The position numbers and the translations under genes were made by a program. From the NCBI GenBank assembly GCA_035695065.1, contig DASSEW010000067.1, forward strand, positions 1 through 64,000: a DNA stretch of 64,000 nucleotides, written 5' to 3'. Positions 51,570-59,552 of this stretch are shown here, one piece after another; positions within the stretch are counted from its first letter, which is position 1, and every line of letters starts with the position of its first letter. Origin of the DNA: 66-474 sp035695065 (GTDB lineage: Bacteria > Pseudomonadota > Gammaproteobacteria > Xanthomonadales > Rhodanobacteraceae). The notes under the pieces are model-generated. The model searched no databases and was not told the origin of the DNA. It was given only the letters and a program-made list of their open reading frames with translations.

Positions 51570-52220
51570 ATGGAACTCGACGAAATGAAATTGGCATGGC
51601 AGGCGGTCGGCGCGCAGCTGGAACGGCAGCACGCGTTCAATATGCAGTTGTTCCGCGATCGCGGCGCGGAAAAGCTGCGTCGCGGCCTGCGTCCGCTGGT
51701 CTGGGGACAGGCGATCCAGATGGTGGTCGGGGCGCTGGGCCTCCTGGTTCTCGCGCCGATCTGGACCGCGCACTGGCGCGATCCTGCCGTACTGCTGTCC
51801 GGTGTCGTGGTGCACCTCTATTGCATCGGGCTCATCGTGATCGGCGGCCTGGTGCAATCGAATATCGCGCGCATTGATTACGGCGCTCCGGTAGTGGCGA
51901 TCCAGCGCCATCTCCTGCAACTGCGGCGAACCTACGCGGTGGGCGGGGCCTTGGCTGTGGGCTTGCCGTGGTGGTTCCTGGCCGCGCCGCTGCTGGTCGT
52001 GTTGAGCCGCGGAACGATCATGACCACCGCGCCGTCGGTGATCTGGATACAGCTTGCCATCGGCGCCATCGGGCTGCTCGCGACTTTCTGGTTCCATTAC
52101 TGGGCGCATCGCCCGCATCGCTCCGACTTTGCGCGCAAGCTTGACGACAGCGCGGCCGGCGGCGCCATCCGGCGGGCGCAAGCGGCGCTGGACGAACTTG
52201 CGCGGTTCGAGCGCGAGTGA
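51570..52220 (+). CDS. Membrane protein behind an ECF sigma factor
   Basis: A 216-residue protein with a cytoplasmic N-terminus (MELDEMKLAWQAVGAQLERQHAF) and about four membrane helices (IQMVVGALGLLVLAPIW, VLLSGVVVHLYCIGLIVIGGLVQ, GLPWWFLAAPLLVVLS, IWIQLAIGAIGLLATFWFHY). It follows the sigma factor by 60 bp with AGGAG upstream of the ATG. The gene order and the amphipathic N-terminus fit a membrane anti-sigma factor or signal partner; no zinc-binding (ZAS) motif is seen, so this is inference. Similar MELDE.K.AWQ proteins follow sigma factors in related genomes. Confidence 0.7.
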   Translation: MELDEMKLAWQAVGAQLERQHAFNMQLFRDRGAEKLRRGLRPLVWGQAIQMVVGALGLLVLAPIWTAHWRDPAVLLSGVVVHLYCIGLIVIGGLVQSNIARIDYGAPVVAIQRHLLQLRRTYAVGGALAVGLPWWFLAAPLLVVLSRGTIMTTAPSVIWIQLAIGAIGLLATFWFHYWAHRPHRSDFARKLDDSAAGGAIRRAQAALDELARFERE

Positions 52221-52227
52221 TCCGCAC

Positions 52228-52259
52228 AAAAAAAACCGGCGCGACCTGCATCGCGCCGG
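52228..52259 (-). terminator. Rho-independent terminator of the S10 peptidase gene
   Basis: On the minus strand a 9-bp stem (CCGGCGCGA/TCGCGCCGG read on the plus strand) is followed by eight T residues, about 26 bp after the stop. Confidence 0.9.
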
Positions 52260-52284
52260 CTCGGGTGCAACCCTCGACGGAAAC

Positions 52285-53928
52285 TCAGTGCTGCTGGTTG
52301 TCCGTGCCTTCGATGAACTTCGCCACGTTGTCGTGCAGCGCCTTCAGCGACGGAATGTGCGCATACACCATGTGGCCCGACGGATAGAACGCGTAGGAGA
52401 TGTTCTTGCGCAGGCTCTGCGGGATCGGCAGGTGTTCCTGCTCGTAGATCGCGGCGTAGTAAGGCGTCGCGAGGTCGTAGAAGCCGCCGTTGACCATCAC
52501 CTTGAGATCCGGGTTGTACTTCATCGCGACCGCCAAGTCCGGCAGCACGTTGGTCGAGCCCGGGAACGCGAAGTGCTGGCCCGGCGCCTTGTGGCGGAAA
52601 TCCCAATCGAAACCCTGTCCGTAGATTTCCGGGTTGTAGTGCATGTTCTGGCCGAACTTCAGCGTATCGCGCACGTACTGGTTGAACGCGGAGACATACG
52701 CCGAGCTGATCGCCGCCGATTGCGGGTCGTAGTCGGATTCCTTCCCCAGCGGATCCATGCTCGGGCCGGAGAAGCGCGTGTCCAGGCGGCCGGTGGTGAT
52801 GTCGTTGCCGTTCTGCAATTCATGCTCGAACATGCCGCCGGTGACGCGCAGGTCGGCCTTCATCAGGTAATCGACCGGCAGGCCGGTGAAGTCGGAGAGC
52901 TTCTGCGCGACCTGCTTTTCGCGCTCGGCGCTCAATGTGGAACCGGCCATCAGCGCCTGCTCGTATTCGCCGGTGGCGAACCGGGTCGCCTCCTGCAGCA
53001 GCGGCTTCAGGCCGCCGTTCTCGTACTTCGGCAGTTTGTGGTGGTACCACGCCGTGGCCGCATAGGTCGGCAAGGCCAGCACGTAGGGCAGGTCGATGCC
53101 GGGCGAGTTGTCGGCGCCGTCCACGCTGGTGGCGAAATTGAGGATCTGCGACAGCAGGATCACGCCGTTGAGATCCACGTTGTCCTCGGTTTCGAGGTCC
53201 GCGGCGAGCACCGCCGAACGCGTGGTGCCGTAGCTCTCGCCGAACAGGTATTTCGGCGAATTCCAGCGGTTGTGCTGGGTGATGAAGGTGGTGATGAACT
53301 TGGCGAACATCTTGCCGTCGCCGTCCACGCTCCAGATCTTCTTGCTGAGATCCTTGAAGTTCTTGGCGCGCTCTTCCTGGGTCTTGCCTTGCGGCAGCAG
53401 GCGGCCGAAGCCGGTGCCCGGGGCGTCCACGAACACCAGGTCGCTCACGTCCAGCAGGCTGTAATCGTTGTTGACGAGCTGGTACGGCGCGGCCGGCGTG
53501 TGGGTGTCGTCGTTGGTGACGACGCGCTTGGGACCGAACGCGCCCATGTGCAGCCACACCGTCGAGGAACCGGGGCCGCCGTTGTAGAGGAAGGTGATCG
53601 GGCGCTTGGAGGGATCCGCGCCGCGCTTGATGTAGGCGACGTAGGACATGCTGGTCTGCGGCGTGTGCTCGTCCAGGCCGTTGCCGTCCAGCACCAGCGT
53701 GCCGGCGATCGCGTCATAGGCGACGCTCGAGCCTTCCACGTTGACCGTGCCCTGCGTGGTCGAGGATTGCGACTTCGCCATCGCGGCCCAGGCGGCATTG
53801 CCGCTGTCGTCGTCCTGGCTTGCGGCGGACTTGTCCGGGTTGTCGGAGTTGCCCTGGTCGGCGGCGAAGGCAGGCAGGCTGCACAGCAGCAGCGCGCCCA
53901 GCACGATGCGGAGTCGGAACGGTTTCAT
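52285..53928 (-). CDS. S10 serine carboxypeptidase
   Basis: A 547-residue secreted enzyme that removes C-terminal amino acids, with acid pH optimum in the family. It has a signal peptide (MKPFRLRIVLGALLLCSLPAFA), the S10 core N-G-G-P-G-S-S-T-V-W, the Ser nucleophile in LFGESYGTTRS, Asp in VNGGFYDLATP and His in YPSGHMVYAH. The start at 53928 has AAGGGTGGT upstream. Long alanine/serine-rich linker residues 25-60 follow the signal peptide. Its gene is alone between convergent terminator and the kinase gene. Confidence 0.93.
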   Translation of the reverse strand: MKPFRLRIVLGALLLCSLPAFAADQGNSDNPDKSAASQDDDSGNAAWAAMAKSQSSTTQGTVNVEGSSVAYDAIAGTLVLDGNGLDEHTPQTSMSYVAYIKRGADPSKRPITFLYNGGPGSSTVWLHMGAFGPKRVVTNDDTHTPAAPYQLVNNDYSLLDVSDLVFVDAPGTGFGRLLPQGKTQEERAKNFKDLSKKIWSVDGDGKMFAKFITTFITQHNRWNSPKYLFGESYGTTRSAVLAADLETEDNVDLNGVILLSQILNFATSVDGADNSPGIDLPYVLALPTYAATAWYHHKLPKYENGGLKPLLQEATRFATGEYEQALMAGSTLSAEREKQVAQKLSDFTGLPVDYLMKADLRVTGGMFEHELQNGNDITTGRLDTRFSGPSMDPLGKESDYDPQSAAISSAYVSAFNQYVRDTLKFGQNMHYNPEIYGQGFDWDFRHKAPGQHFAFPGSTNVLPDLAVAMKYNPDLKVMVNGGFYDLATPYYAAIYEQEHLPIPQSLRKNISYAFYPSGHMVYAHIPSLKALHDNVAKFIEGTDNQQH

Positions 53929-54065
53929 GTGATGACCACCCTTGTCGGCAGAGAACCCGGCGAGTATGCGCGCATGGACCGGCGCGTCCATAAGTCACAA
54001 GTCATGTTCGGCGGACGGAAAGCTGCTGCGCGGCGTCCGGCGTGCCGCGCGCCGGCGGTGCACGC

Positions 54066-56426
54066 CTAGCCGTTCGGCGCCGGGTGTGCGTCGTCGATCA
54101 CCCGCATCACCCGGAAGCCGACGCTGGTGTAGCCGATGTTGCTGTCGGCGGTGCCGCGGCGGCCGAGCGCGGTCTCGTGGCTGCCGTCGCGCCAAGACAG
54201 TCCGCGGAAGATGCGGTTGCCGGCCGAACCCCCGCTCAGCCACTGGCTGACGTTGCCGTACATGCCGTAGGCGCCGACGCCGCTCGCGGCGTAGCGCCCG
54301 ACCGGCGAAGTCTGCGCGGCGCCGTCGCTGCAGGGCCAGCGATCGTTGTCGAATTTGGTCTGGCGGCTGCTGTCGTCCACGTTGCCGCGCGCGCAGGCGC
54401 TGCCGTTGCCGCCGCCACGCGCGGCGCGCAGCCATTCGCCGTCGGTGGGCAGGCGATACGGTTGCCCCGTGCGGCGCGACAACCACGCGGCATAGGCGGC
54501 GGCGTCGTTCCAGCTGACGCACACGACCGGGTGATCGCCGCCCTGCGCGAATCCCGGATCGTTCCACTTGAATCCGCGCAGGCGCGAGAACGGGTGGTAA
54601 GGCTCCGCGCAGGAGGATGCCGCGCGGTGCGTGTCGCGCACGAACTGCGCGTACTCGGCGCGGGTGACATCGGTGCGACCGATCGCGAACGCGTCGGCCT
54701 TGCCGTCGGCGGGAACGTAGACGAGGCTCGGACCGCCTTCGTCGCGCAAGGGCGAGCCCGCGTGCAGCGCAGGCGGAGCCGGCGGCGCGGTATCCAGCTG
54801 CTTGAGGTTGAATCCATCGGGGTAGATCGCGGGCAAGCTCTCGGCCAGCGGCCGCAGCGCGGCGACCCGCTTTTCATCGTGCGATTGCGCGGCATCCGCG
54901 AGGCTGGTGCCCAGCGACTGCGCGAGTTGCCGGCGCGCCGCGCGCCAGGATTTCTGCGAGGCGGGATCCGCCGACGGCGCCAGCGCGTCGAGCTTGCCCA
55001 CCAGCGTTTTCACCTGGTCGGTGTCGCTGCGGCGCCACGCCTTGAGGGTGTCCTGCTGCAAGACCGCGACGATCTTGCCGATGCCCGCGTGCGCCGCCGG
55101 GTTTTCCGGTTCCACCGTCAGCACGTCGAGGTAGCGCATCGCAGCGCTGTTCTTCCTCGGCTCGGTCAGGTGCCCGCGCACGAACAGCGCATCGGCTTGC
55201 GCCAGCAGCACGGTGACGCGCGCGGTCTGCGCGGCGTCCACGCTGCTGGCTTCCACCGGCAACGCGATTTGCGGACGCGTGGCATCGACCTTGATCATCG
55301 CTGCGGGAATCGCCGCCGGTGTTGCGGTTGCAGAGTCGCCTGTCACCGCAGCCTGCCGTGCCGCAGGCGCGGCCTGGCTCGCAGCATGTTTCGAATGCGA
55401 GCGCCAGCTCCATGCCGCCGCGCTGACCGCGATGAAGCCGAGCAACACCAGCAGCGGCGGGCCGTAGCGGCGCAACGTCTGCGGCGGCGGCAACTGGATG
55501 CACGGCAGTGCCAGGCGGGGCAGAGTGAAGCGCGGCAACGTGAAGCGGGGCAGCGAGAGGCGCGGCATCCGCAGCTTCGGCCGCTGCGGCTTCGGCGCCA
55601 CCACCGGCCGCGGCGAAGTACGGCGGCCGTCCACCGCGTCCAGCGCGGCGATCATTTCCTCGGCGTTCTGGAACCGCGCATCCGGCGACTTGGCGAGCGC
55701 CTTGTCCACCAGCGGCTGCCACGCACGCTTCAGCGGAGGCAGGCGCGGCACCGGCTGTTCGATGTGCGCGATCGCGGTGGACAACGCGTCGGCGCCGCGG
55801 AAGGGCAGGTCGCCTGTCAGCAGTTCGTAGCAGACCACGCCGAGGCTGTAGAGATCCGAGCGCCCGTCGATGTCCTGGCCGCGCGCCTGTTCCGGGCTCA
55901 TGTAGCCGGACGAACCCATCGTCGCGCCTTCGCGCGTCACGCGCAGGCTGTCGCTGGCGCGGGCGATGCCGAAATCGGTCAGCAGTGCGCGACGATGCTG
56001 GTCGAACAGCACGTTCTCCGGCTTGACGTCGCGATGGACGATGCCGTGCTTGTGCGCGTGGCCGAGCGCGCCGGCCAGCGCACGGATGACCGCGGCGATG
56101 CGCGACGGCGAATCGCGCAAGTCGACCTTGGAAAGATCGCCGTTGGGCAGGTACGGCATCGTGTAGTACAACTGCCCGTCGGAGGTGCGGCCGACCTCGT
56201 AGATCGCGACGATGTGCGGATGCTGCAGGCGCGCGATCGTGCGCGCTTCCTGCTCGAAACGGGTGATGGTCTCGTCGGTGGCCGCCTGCAGGATCTTGAC
56301 CGCGACCGGCCGGCCCAGCGAGGACTGGATCGCCAGATACACGGTCGCCATGCCGCCACGCCCGAGCGGACGCACCAGCCGATGGCCGGGTACTTCGAAT
56401 TCGACGACGGGCGCTGACAAACCCAT
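54066..56426 (-). CDS. Serine/threonine protein kinase fused to an FGE-sulfatase-like domain
   Basis: A 786-residue protein. Residues 10-270 form an Hanks-type kinase: glycine loop G-R-G-G-M-A-T-V (22-29), Lys44, H-R-D-V-K-P-E-N (131-138), D-F-G (151-153) and S-P-E-Q (177-180), all needed for activity. A proline/leucine-rich region and one membrane helix (PLLVLLGFIAVSAAAW, about 340-360) follow, and the extracytoplasmic C-terminal part from about residue 560 is a formylglycine-generating-enzyme/sulfatase-modifying domain (GDHPVVCVSWNDAAAYAAWLSRRTGQPYRLPTDGEWL to GYTSVGFRV). The FGE-like part probably serves as a ligand-sensing ectodomain; a cysteine pair for FGE catalysis was not identified. 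ATG at 56426 is chosen over an upstream in-frame ATG. Confidence 0.92.
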   Translation of the reverse strand: MGLSAPVVEFEVPGHRLVRPLGRGGMATVYLAIQSSLGRPVAVKILQAATDETITRFEQEARTIARLQHPHIVAIYEVGRTSDGQLYYTMPYLPNGDLSKVDLRDSPSRIAAVIRALAGALGHAHKHGIVHRDVKPENVLFDQHRRALLTDFGIARASDSLRVTREGATMGSSGYMSPEQARGQDIDGRSDLYSLGVVCYELLTGDLPFRGADALSTAIAHIEQPVPRLPPLKRAWQPLVDKALAKSPDARFQNAEEMIAALDAVDGRRTSPRPVVAPKPQRPKLRMPRLSLPRFTLPRFTLPRLALPCIQLPPPQTLRRYGPPLLVLLGFIAVSAAAWSWRSHSKHAASQAAPAARQAAVTGDSATATPAAIPAAMIKVDATRPQIALPVEASSVDAAQTARVTVLLAQADALFVRGHLTEPRKNSAAMRYLDVLTVEPENPAAHAGIGKIVAVLQQDTLKAWRRSDTDQVKTLVGKLDALAPSADPASQKSWRAARRQLAQSLGTSLADAAQSHDEKRVAALRPLAESLPAIYPDGFNLKQLDTAPPAPPALHAGSPLRDEGGPSLVYVPADGKADAFAIGRTDVTRAEYAQFVRDTHRAASSCAEPYHPFSRLRGFKWNDPGFAQGGDHPVVCVSWNDAAAYAAWLSRRTGQPYRLPTDGEWLRAARGGGNGSACARGNVDDSSRQTKFDNDRWPCSDGAAQTSPVGRYAASGVGAYGMYGNVSQWLSGGSAGNRIFRGLSWRDGSHETALGRRGTADSNIGYTSVGFRVMRVIDDAHPAPNG

Positions 56427-56530
56427 GGCGCGGGACAACCCCCTTGGGCGAGTACCGATTCTAGGGCACCGCACGGTCCGGCGGCGAGCCTACCCCTTTC
56501 CTGCTTCGGCCGGACGTGCGGGGCGTCGCT

Positions 56531-56902
56531 TTATGAATCATCCGCTTGCCGGCCGGTTTCCAGGTGAAAACGATGCAACAGACGATGTGCAAACGGCGCG
56601 AATAGCAGGCCAGCCACAAAGATCACGACAAGTCCGCTGTACAGGGCATAAATCCCGGCGAACACCTTGCCCCCGCTGGTGTGCAGGGCATCCACGGGCC
56701 CCATCCCGCCCAGGATCATGGCCGCGTTGAGGAAGGCGTCCAGCCAGTCCATGCCCTCGGCGATCCGGTAGCCCAGCATCCCGGCCAGCAGCGAAGCCAG
56801 GATGACGCCGAGGCCCAGGGCCAGCGATTTGGCCACCCGTCGCAGCAGGAAAATCCGCCAGGGCAGCAGCGCCTCGTGCTTGTGTTCGTAGCGGAACAGC
56901 AT
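56531..56902 (-). CDS. Small two-helix membrane protein, ion-channel-like pore
   Basis: A 123-residue protein with two helices: LGLGVILASLLAGMLGY and KVFAGIYALYSGLVVIFVAGLLFAPFA, linked by DWLDAFLNAAMILGGMGPVDALHTSGG. The pattern helix-short pore segment-helix, with charged ends (MLFRYEHKHEALLPWR and RLLHRFHLETGR), resembles the pore unit of K+ channels, but the T-V-G-Y-G filter is replaced by G-G-M-G-P, so K+ selectivity is not supported. The start at 56902 is used because an upstream extension is encoded by a REP (56959-56980). Confidence 0.7.
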   Translation of the reverse strand: MLFRYEHKHEALLPWRIFLLRRVAKSLALGLGVILASLLAGMLGYRIAEGMDWLDAFLNAAMILGGMGPVDALHTSGGKVFAGIYALYSGLVVIFVAGLLFAPFAHRLLHRFHLETGRQADDS

Positions 56903-56958
56903 GCGGACGCTCCCGGCCGGACGGCTGGGCGGATTATGCCGCGGCGCGCGCGCGGGGT

Positions 56959-56980
56959 TGTAGGGCGGGTCTTGACCCGC
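56959..56980 (+). repeat. Single GTAG REP
   Basis: A forward unit GTAGGGCGGGT...ACCCGCC between the small membrane protein and the CnoX-like gene. A GGCGGGTCA half-unit follows at about 56989-56997 and overlaps the CnoX-like stop codon region. Confidence 0.85.
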
Positions 56981-56995
56981 CACGCGCATGGCGGG

Positions 56996-57910
56996 TCAGA
57001 ACAGCAGCGACGACATCTTCCGTCGCGTGGCGGCCACCAGCGCTTCATCATCGACGATGCGGAAGGCGTCCAGCAGGCGCTTGCGTGCAAGCCCTTCGTT
57101 CCAGTTGCGGTCGCCCTGCAGGATCGCGAGGAACTGCTCCATCGCGTCGGCCGGATCGCCGCCCAGCAGCAGGCGTACGCCCAGTGCGTCACGCGCGGCG
57201 AAATCCTTCGGGTTGCTTTCGATGCGCGCCATCAGTTCGCCGGAAGCGCTCGTGCCGGCGAGGGCCTGCGCGAGATCCACGTACGCGCGCAATGCCTTCG
57301 CGCGGTCGTCGTGTTCCAGTTGCGCGGGCAACGATTCGAGCGCGCCCTTCGCCGCATTGATGTCGCCCGCGCGCGCCTGCGCCAACGCGAGTTCCAGTTT
57401 CAGTTCGGGCTTGTCCGGCCCCGCCTCCACCGCTTCGCGCAAACGGGCGATCGCAGCGTGCGGGGTTTCGCGGGGCGCGTGCGGGCTTTCTTCCGTGATG
57501 TTTTGCGTGGCCGGGGTTTCGATCTTCTTCGCCGGCTGGATGTTGTGGCGCGACAGGAATTCGCGCACCTGCGATTCGGGCAGCGCGCCGGCGAAGCCGT
57601 CCAGGATCTGGCCGTCGCGGATCAGCACCACGGTCGGGATGCTGCGCACGCCGAACATTTCCGCCAGCTGCTGCTCCTTGTCGCAGTCGATCTTGGCGAG
57701 CTTGAATGCGCCGCCGTATTCGCCGGCGAGCTTTTCCAGGATCGGCCCGAGCGTCTTGCATGGCCCGCACCACGTCGCCCAGAAATCCACCAGCACCGGC
57801 GTGGTCAGCGAGCCTTGCAGCACTTCGCTTTCGAAGTTGGCCTGGCCGGCTTCGAAGACGTGGGCGGATTTCGCGGAATCGGGTTTGGTGGACTGCGGCG
57901 AGGCGTTCAT
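56996..57910 (-). CDS. Thioredoxin-TPR co-chaperone, CnoX/YbbN-like
   Basis: A 304-residue protein with an N-terminal thioredoxin domain (VLVDFWATWCGPCKTLGPILEKLA, active site W-C-G-P-C, and VRSIPTVVLIRDGQ with the cis-proline) followed by TPR-like helices (KPELKLELALAQARAGDINAAKGALESL and LLLGGDPADAMEQFLAIL). E. coli CnoX has S-x-x-C and is a holdase that cooperates with GroEL and DnaK; the intact CxxC here suggests oxidoreductase activity as well. ATG at 57910 is used; an upstream ATG at 57940 is less likely. Confidence 0.92.
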   Translation of the reverse strand: MNASPQSTKPDSAKSAHVFEAGQANFESEVLQGSLTTPVLVDFWATWCGPCKTLGPILEKLAGEYGGAFKLAKIDCDKEQQLAEMFGVRSIPTVVLIRDGQILDGFAGALPESQVREFLSRHNIQPAKKIETPATQNITEESPHAPRETPHAAIARLREAVEAGPDKPELKLELALAQARAGDINAAKGALESLPAQLEHDDRAKALRAYVDLAQALAGTSASGELMARIESNPKDFAARDALGVRLLLGGDPADAMEQFLAILQGDRNWNEGLARKRLLDAFRIVDDEALVAATRRKMSSLLF

Positions 57911-57971
57911 GCGCGGATCAATCGTCCAGATGATCCGCACATGATTGGGGCTCGCCGCGCGCGAAGCAAGC

Positions 57972-59315
57972 TCAAGGCGCCATCACCACCGGCTTGCCGT
58001 CTTTCTTGTAGACCGCGCCGGCTTTCATCACGAAGTCCACGTTCTTCATCAGGGAAATATCGTCCAGAGGATTGCCGGGCACGGCGACGAGGTCGGCGTA
58101 CTTGCCCGGCGTGACGCTGCCCAGGTCCTTGTCGTGCTTCAGCAGTTCGGCCGCGTGCATGGTCGCAGCCTGGATGGTGAACATCGGCGGCATGCCGGCC
58201 TGCACCATGTAAACGAATTCCTGCGCGTTGTCGCCGTGGGGATACACGCCGGCGTCGGTGCCGAAGGCGATCTTTACCCCGGCCCTGTAGGCCTTGCCGG
58301 CGGTGGCCATGATCACGGGGCCGACTTCCTCGGCCTTGCGCGCAACCTGCGGCGGATACCAGCCTTCCTTCGCCTTCTGCATCACGAACTGGCCGGCGAT
58401 GATGGTCGGCACGTACCAGGTGCCGTGCGCCTTCATCAGCTTCATGTCCTCGTCGTTCATGAAGGTGCCATGCTCGATGGAATCCACGCCACCGAGTACC
58501 GCGCGACGGATCGCCTCGGCGCCGTGCGCGTGTGCGGCCACCGTGAAGCCGTAGTCGTGCGCGGCGGCGACCACGGCCTTGATCTCGTCCAGCGTCATCT
58601 GCGGATTTTCGGAACTGGCGCTTTCATCCAGCACGCCGCCCGAAGGCATGATCTTGATGAGGTCCGCGCCATCCTTGTAATGCTGGCGCACGGCCTTCCA
58701 CGCGTCTTCCGGCGAATCGATGATGCCGTCCTTCGGACCCGGATCGCCCTGGATGTCCCAGCGATAGCCGTCGGTCGGATCGGCGTGGCCGCCCGTGGTG
58801 CCGATGAACTTGCCGGCGCTGAAGATGCGCGGCCCCGGCACGATGCCCGCGTTCACCGCGTTGCGCAGCGCGATGGACGAGTTGTCGCTTTCGCCGAGAT
58901 TGCGGACCGTGGTGAAACCGGCCAGCAGCGTGCGCCTCGCATACACCGTGCTGCGGATCGCGTAGTCGGCGGGATTCAACCGGAACTTCTCGCTGTAGCT
59001 GTTCTTGCTGAACTGGTCGGTGAGGTGCACGTGGTCGTCTATCAGTCCCGGCATGCAGGTGTCGTTGGCGGGCAGGTCGATCACCGTCGCGCCCGGGCGA
59101 TCGGCGTTGCCGGCGACCACTTCGCCAATGCGATCGCCGTTGATCACCACCGTGGTCGCGCCGAGCATCCGGCCGTTGATCGTGTCGATCAGGCGCGGGC
59201 AATGCACCACGGTGACGGCCGGTGCCGCGGCCGTATCGGCCTGCGGCGCTTCGGCAGCCTGTGCGGCGCCCATGCACAGCGCAGCGGCGACGGCGACAAC
59301 GAGTGTCCTGGTCAT
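57972..59315 (-). CDS. Secreted amidohydrolase, imidazolonepropionase/prolidase-like
   Basis: A 447-residue metal-dependent amidohydrolase with a signal peptide (MTRTLVVAVAAALCMGAAQA). The TIM-barrel motifs are D-D-H-V-H-L (metal-binding H-x-H), a lysine in GADLIKIMPSGG, H-A-H-G in FTVAAHAHGAEA, E-H-G-T and F-G-T-D-A-G-V with the catalytic Asp. Closely similar proteins act on X-Pro dipeptides or arginine peptides; the substrate cannot be stated. GGGGAA precedes the ATG at 59315. It is divergent from leuS. Confidence 0.93.
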   Translation of the reverse strand: MTRTLVVAVAAALCMGAAQAAEAPQADTAAAPAVTVVHCPRLIDTINGRMLGATTVVINGDRIGEVVAGNADRPGATVIDLPANDTCMPGLIDDHVHLTDQFSKNSYSEKFRLNPADYAIRSTVYARRTLLAGFTTVRNLGESDNSSIALRNAVNAGIVPGPRIFSAGKFIGTTGGHADPTDGYRWDIQGDPGPKDGIIDSPEDAWKAVRQHYKDGADLIKIMPSGGVLDESASSENPQMTLDEIKAVVAAAHDYGFTVAAHAHGAEAIRRAVLGGVDSIEHGTFMNDEDMKLMKAHGTWYVPTIIAGQFVMQKAKEGWYPPQVARKAEEVGPVIMATAGKAYRAGVKIAFGTDAGVYPHGDNAQEFVYMVQAGMPPMFTIQAATMHAAELLKHDKDLGSVTPGKYADLVAVPGNPLDDISLMKNVDFVMKAGAVYKKDGKPVVMAP

Positions 59316-59403
59316 GTCGGTTCCCCATGGCAACGAACCCGCATCATAGCGAGCGGGGGTGGTCGTGAGCGTGCCGGATGGCATGGGCCTGGCGCCGGAA
59401 TCC

Positions 59404-59462
59404 GTTCGCCCTGAGGTATCGAAGGGCGAACACTGTTCGTGGTTCGATACCTCACCACGAAC
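59404..59462. repeat. Nested inverted-repeat element between the amidohydrolase and leuS genes
   Basis: Two hairpins (GTTCGCCC/GGGCGAAC at 59404-59431 and GTTCGTGG/CCACGAAC at 59435-59462) have loops that are perfectly complementary over 12 bp (TGAGGTATCGAA at 59412-59423, TTCGATACCTCA at 59443-59454). Either two hairpins or one long hairpin can form. Elements with this architecture are dispersed in Lysobacterales genomes (established in general terms); only one copy is in this window. Confidence 0.85.
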
Positions 59463-59552
59463 GGGGCTCCAGACTTGGCGGCCATGTTGCACTGCGGTAG
59501 GCTGGCCGTTCGCGTGCCGCACGGGCGGTGCGCGCCATGCCACGGACAGACC

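Noticed and set aside
52054..56417. Two very long + strand frames (671 and 791 residues) opposite the S10 peptidase and kinase genes
   Set aside because: Valine/arginine-rich composition typical of shadow frames; the minus-strand genes have complete catalytic motifs and signal sequences.
56903..56989. Longer N-terminus of the pore-like protein from 56989
   Set aside because: The added residues come from a REP element; the protein-like sequence starts at 56902.
57945..59414. 489-residue + strand frame opposite the amidohydrolase gene
   Set aside because: Shadow frame by composition; the minus-strand protein has all amidohydrolase motifs.
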